Assembly: GCA_001275005.1 (NCBI GenBank)
Contig: JWZX01000478.1
Coordinates: 1 to 14,179, forward strand
DNA from: Chrysochromulina tobinii
Taxonomy: Eukaryota; Haptophyta; Prymnesiales; Chrysochromulinaceae
DNA length: 14,179 nucleotides
Direction: 5' to 3'
The translations under genes were made by a program, and so were the position numbers. Numbering within the stretch: position 1 is the stretch's first letter; each line of letters opens with the position of its first letter. Shown here in pieces: positions 6,071-13,199 of the stretch. The notes beneath the pieces were generated by a model. It did not search any database. It saw only the letters and a list, made by a program, of their open reading frames with translations, and was not told where the DNA came from.

Positions 6071-8455
6071 ATGAAGGCCGCCCGCGAGCTCAAGGCGGAC
6101 TCGGCTCGGTCGGCGGTGGCGCCTCCCCCTCCGCCGCCAATGGCGCCGCCCCCGCGCAGCGGCAGCGCTGGCAGCAGCAGCGCACCGCCGGCGACGGCCT
6201 CGGACGCGACCACGAGCGTCGCCGCCGCCGCCAAGGCCGTTGCCTTCGTGGGGAGCGTCAAGAAGGAGGTCGGGTCGATGAGGAACGACATGTACGACTT
6301 TATGAAACAGCAGCTCGTGCAGCAGGCGACGGAGATTGGCACGCAGAAGAAGGTGCTGCACGCTCTCCAGCGAGAATACGAGGAGCTCACGCACAGCGCG
6401 GCTGCCGAGCGCAAGGAGCTGCTCGGACTGCGTGAGCAGCTGACGGTCGCCGAGGCGCTCAAGGTGGTAGCCGAGGACGAGGCGCGCAGTGCGATGGCTC
6501 ACAAGCAGCGCGAGATCGAAAAGCTCAAGCGGCACGCGGCGGAGGCGATGCAGGAGGCCAAGCAGCGCGCGGCCGACGAGCTCGAGGTGATGGCCGTGCG
6601 CGGCGCGCAGGAGCGCCACGAGCTCGAGGCGCTCGTGGCGCGCGCCGAGCAGCGGCAAGCGGTGGCGGAGCAAAAGGCGTCTGTGGCCGAGCAACAGCGA
6701 GCCGTGGCCGAACAGCGTGTGACCGCCGCCGCCATCGACTTTCAGGCGCATCGTGCAGACGCCGAGGCGAGGGAGAAGGCCGCGCATGCACGCTCTGCAG
6801 ACGCCGAGGCGCGCGCGAAGAATGCGGAGGCGGCGGCGCAGAGTGCGCTGGCGACGCGCGCGAGCGTGGCGAAAGAACTCGAAGCGCTGTCGGCGCAGCT
6901 GGAGACGGAACGTGCGGCGACCCAACGAGCGAGCAGCGTAGCCGATGCGGCGGCCGACAAAATTCGAGCCAACGAGGTTGCACGCAAGGAGATGGCGAGC
7001 GCACTCGCTCATGAGACAGCGCGCGCAAAGGCCGCCGAGGACGTGGCCGCGGCCGCGACGGCGACGGCGCAAGCGATGGGAGCCAAGGCGGCGGCCGAGA
7101 TCGCCGATCTCCGAGAGCAGCTGGATCGAGCGACCGGCGCTACCCAGGCCGCGAGGGACGAGGCGACGAGCGCGGCGGTCGCGCAGGCGGCCGCGGCCGA
7201 GCAGGCGATGCAGGTGGCGCAGCAAGCGGCGCAGCAGGCGGTGGACCAGGCACGGCAGGCGGCGCAGCAGGCGGCGCAGCAAGCGGCGCAGCAGGCGGTG
7301 GACCAGGCACGGCAGGCGGCGCAGCAAGCAGCAAAGCAGGCGGCGCAGCAAGCAGCAGAGGAGAGGGAGCTGGCGGTTGCGCAGGCGAGCAGGAGCGCCG
7401 AAGAGCGCGCGCGTGAGGTCGCGGCAGAGCACTGGCTAGGTGTGCTGGGCGCCGAGCGTGCGCAGCGCGAAGCTCTTGCGATGCAGCTAGAGGAGGCGGC
7501 GGCGCAGCTAGAGGCGGAGCAGCGGGCGAGGCGTGACGTGGCGGCGCAGCTTGAGGCGCGGATGGACGCCGAGCGAGAGCAGCGTGAGGCTCTCACGGCC
7601 AAGCTGCAAGCGGCGGGGACGCAGCTGGAGCAGCTCGGGCCTATGCTGGAGTCGGAGCAACGGGCGAGGCGTGCGGCCGAGAGTGCCAGAGACGCTTTGA
7701 AGGCCGAGCTGGACGAGCTGCGCCGCCAGATGAGTTCGCAGGCGGTGCGGCTCGATGGGGCTGCCGCCGAGGCCGCGGCAGAGCGCGCACGGGCTGTCAG
7801 CGCCGCCGCCGAGGCGGAAGCGAGTGTCAAGGCGCAAGGAGAGCTTGCGGCCACGCAGGCGGATCTGGAGCGCAAGCTCGCCAAGGCGCAGCTGGCCGAA
7901 GAGCAAGCGGCCAAAGACGTGGCGGCCAAGGTGAAGGCCCATGCTAAGGCGCTCGTAGAGCTTCAGGGTAAGCTCTCAACAGCCGAAGCGCGTGCTGCCA
8001 AGGCGATCGCCATGTCGCAAACGGAGCTCGCTGCTGCGAAAGAATCGCACGAGTCCTTCAAGGCGGCCGTCAAGGAGCGTGAACAGAAGACCAAGGCGGC
8101 GGCCGAAGCGGCCCTTGCCAAGGCAGACGCGGCGGCGAAGCAGGCAGCCGACGATGCGGCCAGCACGCAGAACGCGCTGTACTTGTCGAATCGCGCGCTT
8201 GATGAGAAACTGAAGTCGACAGATGCGGAGCTCACCGGCAGCCGAAAGAGGGAGGCCGACCTCGCGGCCGAGGTGAGCGAGTTGCGCAAAAAACTCTCCT
8301 CATTCGAGTTCATGGCTGCGTTCACGTCTGAGAAGAAGCTGAACGCTGCTCAGAATGCTGCGGGTGCTATGGCCAGTAAGGCCTCGAGTAAGCCCGGCTC
8401 GTCGTGGTCCACCCAACTCGAGGCTAAGGAGAACGCGTTCACCCAGAACAAGTGA
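6071..8455 (+). CDS. Ala/Glu/Gln-rich long coiled-coil protein
   Basis: 794 residues from ATG 6071. The frame is open further left (an ATG pair at 5843-5848, and a GTG at 5723), but that part lies in the AT-richer promoter-like stretch, so 6071 is preferred; its context (CAC before ATG) is not ideal. N-terminus: a Pro-rich patch (about 20-29), Ala/Ser/Thr-rich linker, then from about residue 60 a nearly unbroken helical region to about 750, rich in Ala, Glu, Gln, Lys and Arg with Leu/Ala at heptad-like spacing (for example ERKELLGLREQLTVAEALK). A Gln/Ala block at about 382-430 is built from a 57-bp DNA repeat. The tail (KLSSFEFMAAFTSEKKLN) looks globular or terminal. No enzymatic motif, signal peptide or membrane segment is seen. 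A cytoskeletal, golgin-like or flagellar scaffold role is possible; none can be chosen. It converges with the other coiled-coil gene at 8829. Confidence 0.8.
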   Translation: MKAARELKADSARSAVAPPPPPPMAPPPRSGSAGSSSAPPATASDATTSVAAAAKAVAFVGSVKKEVGSMRNDMYDFMKQQLVQQATEIGTQKKVLHALQREYEELTHSAAAERKELLGLREQLTVAEALKVVAEDEARSAMAHKQREIEKLKRHAAEAMQEAKQRAADELEVMAVRGAQERHELEALVARAEQRQAVAEQKASVAEQQRAVAEQRVTAAAIDFQAHRADAEAREKAAHARSADAEARAKNAEAAAQSALATRASVAKELEALSAQLETERAATQRASSVADAAADKIRANEVARKEMASALAHETARAKAAEDVAAAATATAQAMGAKAAAEIADLREQLDRATGATQAARDEATSAAVAQAAAAEQAMQVAQQAAQQAVDQARQAAQQAAQQAAQQAVDQARQAAQQAAKQAAQQAAEERELAVAQASRSAEERAREVAAEHWLGVLGAERAQREALAMQLEEAAAQLEAEQRARRDVAAQLEARMDAEREQREALTAKLQAAGTQLEQLGPMLESEQRARRAAESARDALKAELDELRRQMSSQAVRLDGAAAEAAAERARAVSAAAEAEASVKAQGELAATQADLERKLAKAQLAEEQAAKDVAAKVKAHAKALVELQGKLSTAEARAAKAIAMSQTELAAAKESHESFKAAVKEREQKTKAAAEAALAKADAAAKQAADDAASTQNALYLSNRALDEKLKSTDAELTGSRKREADLAAEVSELRKKLSSFEFMAAFTSEKKLNAAQNAAGAMASKASSKPGSSWSTQLEAKENAFTQNK
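7216..7329 (+). repeat. 57-bp coding tandem repeat, two copies, with smaller CAG/GCG periodicity
   Basis: The block starting GGCGCAGCAAGCGG at 7216 recurs at 7273, including GTGGACCAGGCACGGCAGG at 7241 and 7298. The unit encodes 19 residues (QQA, VDQAR, QAAQQ pattern). Shorter AQQA repeats continue to about 7365. The frame is kept throughout. Confidence 0.9.
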
Positions 8456-8828
8456 GCGCGCTGAGCCGTGCGAGATTCTATGGGATTCAGAAAGCGACAG
8501 CATACTGTATGCGGCGCAGAGCGCAGCCACATCAATACTGTGTCGGATCCTCTCATCGTACATCGACATCGTCCGGTCCCACGAAATCAGACCGGGCGAC
8601 GCCGACGAAGACTGCAGTAGTCCATTATTTGATATTAGACTCTCCGCTCGCCGTGTCCCCGCGGCCTCGCCATACTCCACCCCTCCGCTTCTCTGTCGTG
8701 TCGCGGTGTGACCTCGCCTCTGGACCCGGTCTCGCTCGCGGCTCGCGGTTGCGGATTCAATTAGACCATGGATTAGACTTGGAATTAGACTCGTCTACGT
8801 CTTTGGTGTATATCGTTCGGAGTATATC
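8456..8828. other. Intergenic region between convergent coiled-coil genes
   Basis: Both genes end into these 373 bases and no coding frame is convincing. It holds a 12-bp-period ATTAGAC repeat near the minus-strand gene's stop and AT-rich GTATATC motifs at about 8808-8828. It probably contains both 3' UTRs and polyadenylation sites. Confidence 0.6.
8760..8790. repeat. ATTAGAC repeat, three copies at 12-bp period
   Basis: ATTAGAC occurs at 8760, 8772 and 8784, and a further isolated copy at 8634. On the minus strand this is GTCTAAT in the probable 3' UTR of the gene ending at 8829. The exact 12-bp spacing suggests duplication or a protein-binding array. Confidence 0.75.
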
Positions 8829-11792
8829 TTAAAAACTCTGCCTTCCACTTGTCACTACTCGCGCGTCGGACGGCGGAGAGTCTCTACTCGCCATCTGTGA
8901 TTGCCGCAAGCGCTCAAAGAACAGTTTGCCACCCGGCCGCCTGCAAATAGATTCGTGCTGTCCAGCCATTCGAGCCTCCTCCGCCTTGCGCCGATCCGCC
9001 TCAGCTCGTGAGCGCCTCAGATTCGCCTCTTTCCTGGCTGCGTCTGCTTCCGCCGTAGCTGCCTCAAGCTCCTGCAACAAACGCATCTCGGCTTTACCCT
9101 TCTCAAGCTGCGCGGCGGCCTCGGCTCGCGCCTCGTCGATCGCCTTCAGCTGGCTTTCGAGCACATTTGCTGCTTTGACCCTCGCGGCCACGTGAGCCGA
9201 TTCAGCCTTCGTGAGAGCGTTCCGAGCAGCTTCAGCCTCGTCCTTAGCTCTTTTCGCCTCGGCGTCCATGACAGCAACCGCCTGCTTGCGGGCCTTATCC
9301 AAGGTCCCCTCTGCACCCAACTTTAGCTCGCTTACCATAGCAGAGGCCTTTGAGCGAATGTCCTCTGCCGTGCGTCTGCTTTGCTCTCTCGTGTGCTCCA
9401 CCTCCTTCACGCTGAACGCAAACGCCTCCTTGGCGGCCGCTAATTCAACGAGGGCGTCCGCATTGGCCTCAGCCGCTGCGGCGACGGCAGCCTCCTGGGC
9501 CGCTTTAGCAGCCGCCACCCTGGCCTCGCAAGCCTTGACCTCCTGAAAGGCTTCAGCCTCGAACGCCCGGAGCGCGTCGGTGCTCGATCCCTTCCCGCCA
9601 GCTGCAAGCGCTGCACGCGCCGCACCGGCAAGAGCCGTATCATGCTGTGCTCGAGCGTCAGCGATCGTCGTCATGCGCGTCTCTTCAATCATCGCCAGTG
9701 TCGCGTCACGCTTCGAGTGTGCGGCGTCAAGCGCTCGCTTCTTCTCCGACCTCACCTTGGCCAGCTCCGTCTCGCGATTTGTTGACGCCTCCAAAATCGT
9801 CAGGTGCGACTTCCTCGTGTTTTCGGTCAGCAGCGCCTGGTACTTTGCGCCAAGCTCTTCAAGAACTTTCTTCAATCGCGATTGCGTCCCGGCGGCAGCT
9901 TTCCCCAAGGTGGTCTGTGCGGTGATCACCTTGCGCTCGGCATCCTTGTTGATATTCAACACTTCCTTGTCGTACACGGCCTGTGCAACGGCCCGCGACT
10001 CGTGTGCGGCCCGCTTGATCTCCTTGTTGGTTTCCTTCGCTGTCGCCGCCTTCTTCTCGGCCTCGACTTTTTGCCATCCTTTGCTAGCCTCGAGGACGGC
10101 GTTGAGTGCGTCTGTCTCATCCGTCTGAGCCTTGAGCTCATTGTCGGTGGCTTTCATGATCGCCTGCGACCACTCTTTATACGCCTCGAGGCACCGATTG
10201 GCCTGCTCGATCCGTGCGACACTCTGCGCGTTGGCGGAGACCTCAGTGTCGACTCTATTCACTTTCTCCGCCTCTTTGACGGCATCCGCCTCAAAGGCCA
10301 CCTGTTCTTCCTTGATTGATCGGATGCTCTTCTCCGCTTCGAGGGTGGTGTCCGCGATGACTTTCGACGCCGTCGCCCGCGCGGCCAACTCTGCCTCGTT
10401 TGCCTCCATCGTCACCGCTGCTTCTTCCTTGATGTACTCCATTCTAGCAAGTGCGGACGCCATTGTGGCCTCGGCATTGGCCTCCACCTCCATTTTGGCC
10501 GCCTTGGCCTCAGCTTCCTGGACGCGCGAGTCATATTCATTTGCCACGGAGGTGGCGTGCGTGCGCACCGACGAGGCCTGCGCAAGCAGCTCGAAAGCGT
10601 GCACCTCGGGATTGAGCTTCGCAACCACGCTCTCGGCCGACGAAGCGCGGCCATTCGCCTCGGCGAGGCTCGCCGCCTTCTCCGCGCAGTCCGCTTCCCG
10701 CGTTTGTGCAAACTCATGGATGGTAGCCTCGAGGTCGAGTGTCACCGCCTTCAGCCTCATCTCGGCCACCCTCTTCATCTCCGCATCGTTTTTCGACGGA
10801 CCCATCATGGCAAGCGTTTCATTCTGCGCCCGCTCCGCGGCTGCAGCCTTTGCCAAGGCCGCAGAGATGTCGAGTTTCAACTCAGCCTTCGCCGTTAGCA
10901 CTTCGAGCTCTATCACCCTTTTCGCTGCCATAGCATTCTCGACCTCCACGATCGTGTCTCGAGATTTGATGGCCGCGTCGACGGCACAATCCAGCTTGAA
11001 GACGGCCACCTCCTGCTGTGCAAGCAAGCGCGCGCGCTTCTGCAGCGCGTGTTTCTCTTCGTCGACCTTGGCGAGAGCAGACTCGAGAGCCTCGGCGTAC
11101 TTCCGAACCAGCGCCACCCGCTCCTCGTTCGACGAGACGAACTCCTTAGCACGCATGATCTGCTGCGTCACGTATGTCTCCATGAATGCGCGCATCCCCT
11201 TTGCTTCGGCCATTTCCTCCCTGGCGCGCGTTTCAGCCTCGCGCGCAACAGCCGCCTCTTCTGCGGCTGTTTGTAGCGCGGCGAGATCAGCCTCGAGCAT
11301 CTCGCGCTTAGCCATCTCAGCTGCAAGGGCGCTTAGGTGGGGCCCGGCCGCGTGCTTGTTGGCTTGATCGACGGCGCGCTGGATTCGTTTCTCGTACCCA
11401 GCCTTGAGGTCTGCAACCTCGATGGCGTACTTCCGCGTCAACGACACCGTTGTGTCCTCGATGGCCTGCTTGACGGCATCGCTTCGCTCCTTCTCAAACC
11501 GCATCGCACATAAGGAATCAGCCTGGATGCTGTAGTCCTCGAGCTTCTTCTGGAGAACTTCGACCTTCTTCCTGAGGGCTTTGACCTCCGTGTCCTTCGT
11601 CGGAGGTGATCGAAGGGAACCGCTTGGCGGTGATTTTGGGGAACCCTTCGCTGGTGAGGACGAGGAACGCCGGGAGGCGGGCGGCGTCCCTGAGGATGGC
11701 TGGCTGAATTCCGCGCCTGCCGTCCTGTTCGGGCTCGGTGTTGAAAGAGACGTCGTTTTCGCAAGAGAGGTCCGTTCTTCCGGTGCCAGTCG
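8829..11792 (-). CDS. Long coiled-coil protein with SP-rich N-terminus; 5' end unresolved
   Basis: The first ATG in the open frame is at 11504 (891 residues), but the frame runs on to 11792 and is clearly coding: a Ser/Pro-rich segment (LSTPSPNR, SSSSPAKGSPKSPP) leads into TEVKALRKKVEVLQKKLEDY, a heptad start that joins smoothly to MRFEKERSDAVKQ. So the true N-terminus lies upstream, probably ATG 11852 behind a short intron. The body is Ala/Glu/Lys-rich helix over almost its whole length, with Met, Asn and Thr interruptions (for example AKEFVSSNEERVALVRKY, LNINKDAERKVITAQTTLG), more varied than the plus-strand coiled-coil neighbour. The tail (KLFFERLRQSQMASRD) is basic. No motor, enzymatic or membrane signature is visible. 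Structural or cytoskeletal role is inference. GC content and codon use resemble neighbouring genes. Confidence 0.78.
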   Translation of the reverse strand, partial: RLAPEERTSLAKTTSLSTPSPNRTAGAEFSQPSSGTPPASRRSSSSPAKGSPKSPPSGSLRSPPTKDTEVKALRKKVEVLQKKLEDYSIQADSLCAMRFEKERSDAVKQAIEDTTVSLTRKYAIEVADLKAGYEKRIQRAVDQANKHAAGPHLSALAAEMAKREMLEADLAALQTAAEEAAVAREAETRAREEMAEAKGMRAFMETYVTQQIMRAKEFVSSNEERVALVRKYAEALESALAKVDEEKHALQKRARLLAQQEVAVFKLDCAVDAAIKSRDTIVEVENAMAAKRVIELEVLTAKAELKLDISAALAKAAAAERAQNETLAMMGPSKNDAEMKRVAEMRLKAVTLDLEATIHEFAQTREADCAEKAASLAEANGRASSAESVVAKLNPEVHAFELLAQASSVRTHATSVANEYDSRVQEAEAKAAKMEVEANAEATMASALARMEYIKEEAAVTMEANEAELAARATASKVIADTTLEAEKSIRSIKEEQVAFEADAVKEAEKVNRVDTEVSANAQSVARIEQANRCLEAYKEWSQAIMKATDNELKAQTDETDALNAVLEASKGWQKVEAEKKAATAKETNKEIKRAAHESRAVAQAVYDKEVLNINKDAERKVITAQTTLGKAAAGTQSRLKKVLEELGAKYQALLTENTRKSHLTILEASTNRETELAKVRSEKKRALDAAHSKRDATLAMIEETRMTTIADARAQHDTALAGAARAALAAGGKGSSTDALRAFEAEAFQEVKACEARVAAAKAAQEAAVAAAAEANADALVELAAAKEAFAFSVKEVEHTREQSRRTAEDIRSKASAMVSELKLGAEGTLDKARKQAVAVMDAEAKRAKDEAEAARNALTKAESAHVAARVKAANVLESQLKAIDEARAEAAAQLEKGKAEMRLLQELEAATAEADAARKEANLRRSRAEADRRKAEEARMAGQHESICRRPGGKLFFERLRQSQMASRDSPPSDARVVTSGRQSF

Positions 11793-11852
11793 TTACCCTT
11801 CACAAGACTAGCAACTCGCGCCGCCGACACGGCGCGCTGAGCATACTGACAT
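11777..11852 (-). other. Candidate first exon and micro-intron of the minus-strand coiled-coil gene
   Basis: ATG 11852 is in the same frame as the long coding region. The only obstacles are a TAG (about 11810-11808) and a TAA (11795-11793). A GT-AG interval 11815-11777 (39 bases) or 11830-11777 (54 bases) contains both stops and joins in phase (phase 1). The joined protein would have 994 or 989 residues. The acceptor (CACCGGAAG) lacks a good polypyrimidine tract, so another upstream exon is possible. Confidence 0.35.
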
Positions 11853-12099
11853 TGAGTAGCTCGCTCTACACACGGTAGGCTCTATGGGATGAGAGATCAG
11901 GCGAGGCTACATACAAGATAGCTCTCGCTCGCCTGCCTCCTCGGTAAAGACCGGTAGCCAGCGGGGGCAACGACCTGTAAGGCGGGGCACGAGGCTCGGC
12001 CCAGGTGTCGCCCCACTCTGCTGGGGGGGATGCCTGATGCGCTTCGAGACGTAGATAGGGATGAGGAGGGAGCGGCTAGCGTCTGCGCTTGGGAGGCGG

Positions 12100-12380
12100 T
12101 TATAATATATCCTTGATTGCCTCTTCGATTTGAAATCTGTGGCGCGTGAAGAGGGTCGACATGGATGGGAAGAGCTCGTCTATGAGCCTCTGGAACGCCT
12201 CTGTGAGAAGGAGAGAGCGAGATCCGGGAATCGGATCTTGTCGGCCCCGATGCCATGGCTGCCCATGGAACTGAGAAGCTCGAAGTCGTCTCCGGATGGG
12301 AGGTCAACGAGATTCGCCCCTCTCGGCAACGGATAGCTGCGGCTACGCAGCGATGTGGCGCTTGTCTCCAAGGACAGCAC
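12100..12380 (-). pseudogene. 3' end of an unrecognised gene, spliced or frameshifted
   Basis: On the minus strand the frame from about 12340 reads LVDLPSGDDFELLSSMG, SHGIGADKIRFPDLALSFSQ, then runs off into another frame that reads AFQRLIDELFPSMSTLF and ends IEEAIKDIL at a TAA (12102-12100). Third positions are mostly C or G in both pieces, as in true coding sequence here. The break falls at CTCTCTCCTTCTCACAG (ends 12201), a good acceptor, so either an intron ends here or a small indel breaks the frame. Upstream the frame enters the satellite at about 12390 with no ATG. No family is confidently recognised; spacing of G, IxxP, L and LIDxxFP loosely recalls a region of Pif1/Helitron-type helicases, but this is weak. 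Best read as a truncated or partial gene. Confidence 0.4.
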
Positions 12381-12389
12381 CCTCGCGGG

Positions 12390-13150
12390 AGGACGTATGC
12401 GATCCGCATGTGTCGCGCGCGGCAGCTTCGAGGTGCGTGTGCGGCGCGCGAGTCGAGCTCACGGCGGCGCCTTCGATGAAGCCTTTGTTGAGGAATCGAG
12501 CCGCAGGGTGATCGGCGCGCGTCGCTCGGTATGGCGCGCCACCAGGTCGACGTATGCAATCAGCATGCGTCGCCCGCAGTCGCATTCGAGATGCGTGTGC
12601 GGCGCGCGGGTCGAGCTCACGGCGGCGCCCTCGGCGACGCCCTTGATGAGGGAAACGAACCAGCCGCCAGGTAATCGGCGTGCGTCGTCTAGGACGGCGC
12701 GCCACTAGGTCGACGTGTGCGATCAGTATGTGTCGCCCACAGCAGTACTCTAGGTGCGTGTGCGGCGCGCGAGTCGAGCTCTCGGCGGCGCCTTCGGTAA
12801 AGCCTTTGATGAGGAAAACGAACCGCAGGGTGTTCGGCGCGCGTCGCTCGGTATGGCGCGCCACCAGGTCGACGTATGCAATCAGCATGCGTCGCCCGCA
12901 GTCGCATTCGAGATGCGTGTGCGGCGCGCGGGTCGAGCTCACGGCGGCGCCCTCAGCGACGCCCTTGATGAGGAAACGAACCAGCCGCCAGGTAATCGGC
13001 GCGAGTCGTCTAGGACGGCGCGCCACGAGGTTGACTTATGCGATCCGCATGTGTCGCCCACAGCAGTACTCTAGGTGCGTGTGCGGCGCGCGAGTGGCGC
13101 GAGTGGAGCTCACGGCGGCGCCTTCGGCGACAGCCTCGGTGGGAATCGCT
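12390..13150. repeat. Dimeric satellite: five units of about 160 bp, 321-bp higher-order period
   Basis: The core TGCGTGTGCGGCGCGCG recurs at 12434, 12592, 12755, 12914 and 13076, spacing 158, 163, 159 and 162. Odd units share CACAGCAGTACTCTAGG (unit 1 diverged) and even units share CGCAGTCGCATTCGAGATG, so the true period is 321-322 bp. Each unit also carries GGCGCGCC, GTCGAC and GGCGGCGCC. Unit 5 contains a 9-bp internal duplication near 13090. Long frames on both strands come from lack of stops in GC-rich repeats; single-base indels between units 1-2 and 3-4 break any shared frame and all long frames start with GTG. Confidence 0.88.
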
Positions 13151-13199
13151 GGGCGAGAGTTCGGAAGCACATGTCGCTCGAAGCAGCGGCCATGATAGA

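Noticed and set aside
6044-7432. 462-residue minus-strand Leu/Arg-rich frame opposite the coiled-coil gene
   Set aside because: Its Leu/Arg runs mirror the CAG, GCG and GAG codons of the opposite coiled-coil gene; no start context or motif of its own.
10132-11367. 411-residue plus-strand Ser/Ala-rich frame opposite the second coiled-coil gene
   Set aside because: Its Ser/Ala/Leu composition is the antisense of Glu/Ala/Lys codons; the minus frame has heptads and is longer.
12100-12380. Helitron or Pif1 helicase fragment
   Set aside because: Only a loose spacing match (G, IxxP, L, LIDxxFP) and no Walker or other helicase motif in the window, so it is not called a mobile element.
12343-13026. 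227-residue minus-strand frame with repeated SSTRAPHTHLE motif in the satellite
   Set aside because: It opens with GTG, units 1 and 2 lose the shared frame through one-base indels, and both strands are equally open. Better explained as satellite DNA.
12680-13195. 171-residue plus-strand frame with repeated CVCGARVEL motif in the satellite
   Set aside because: It opens with GTG, covers only units 3-5, and has a rival frame on the other strand; no evidence of translation.
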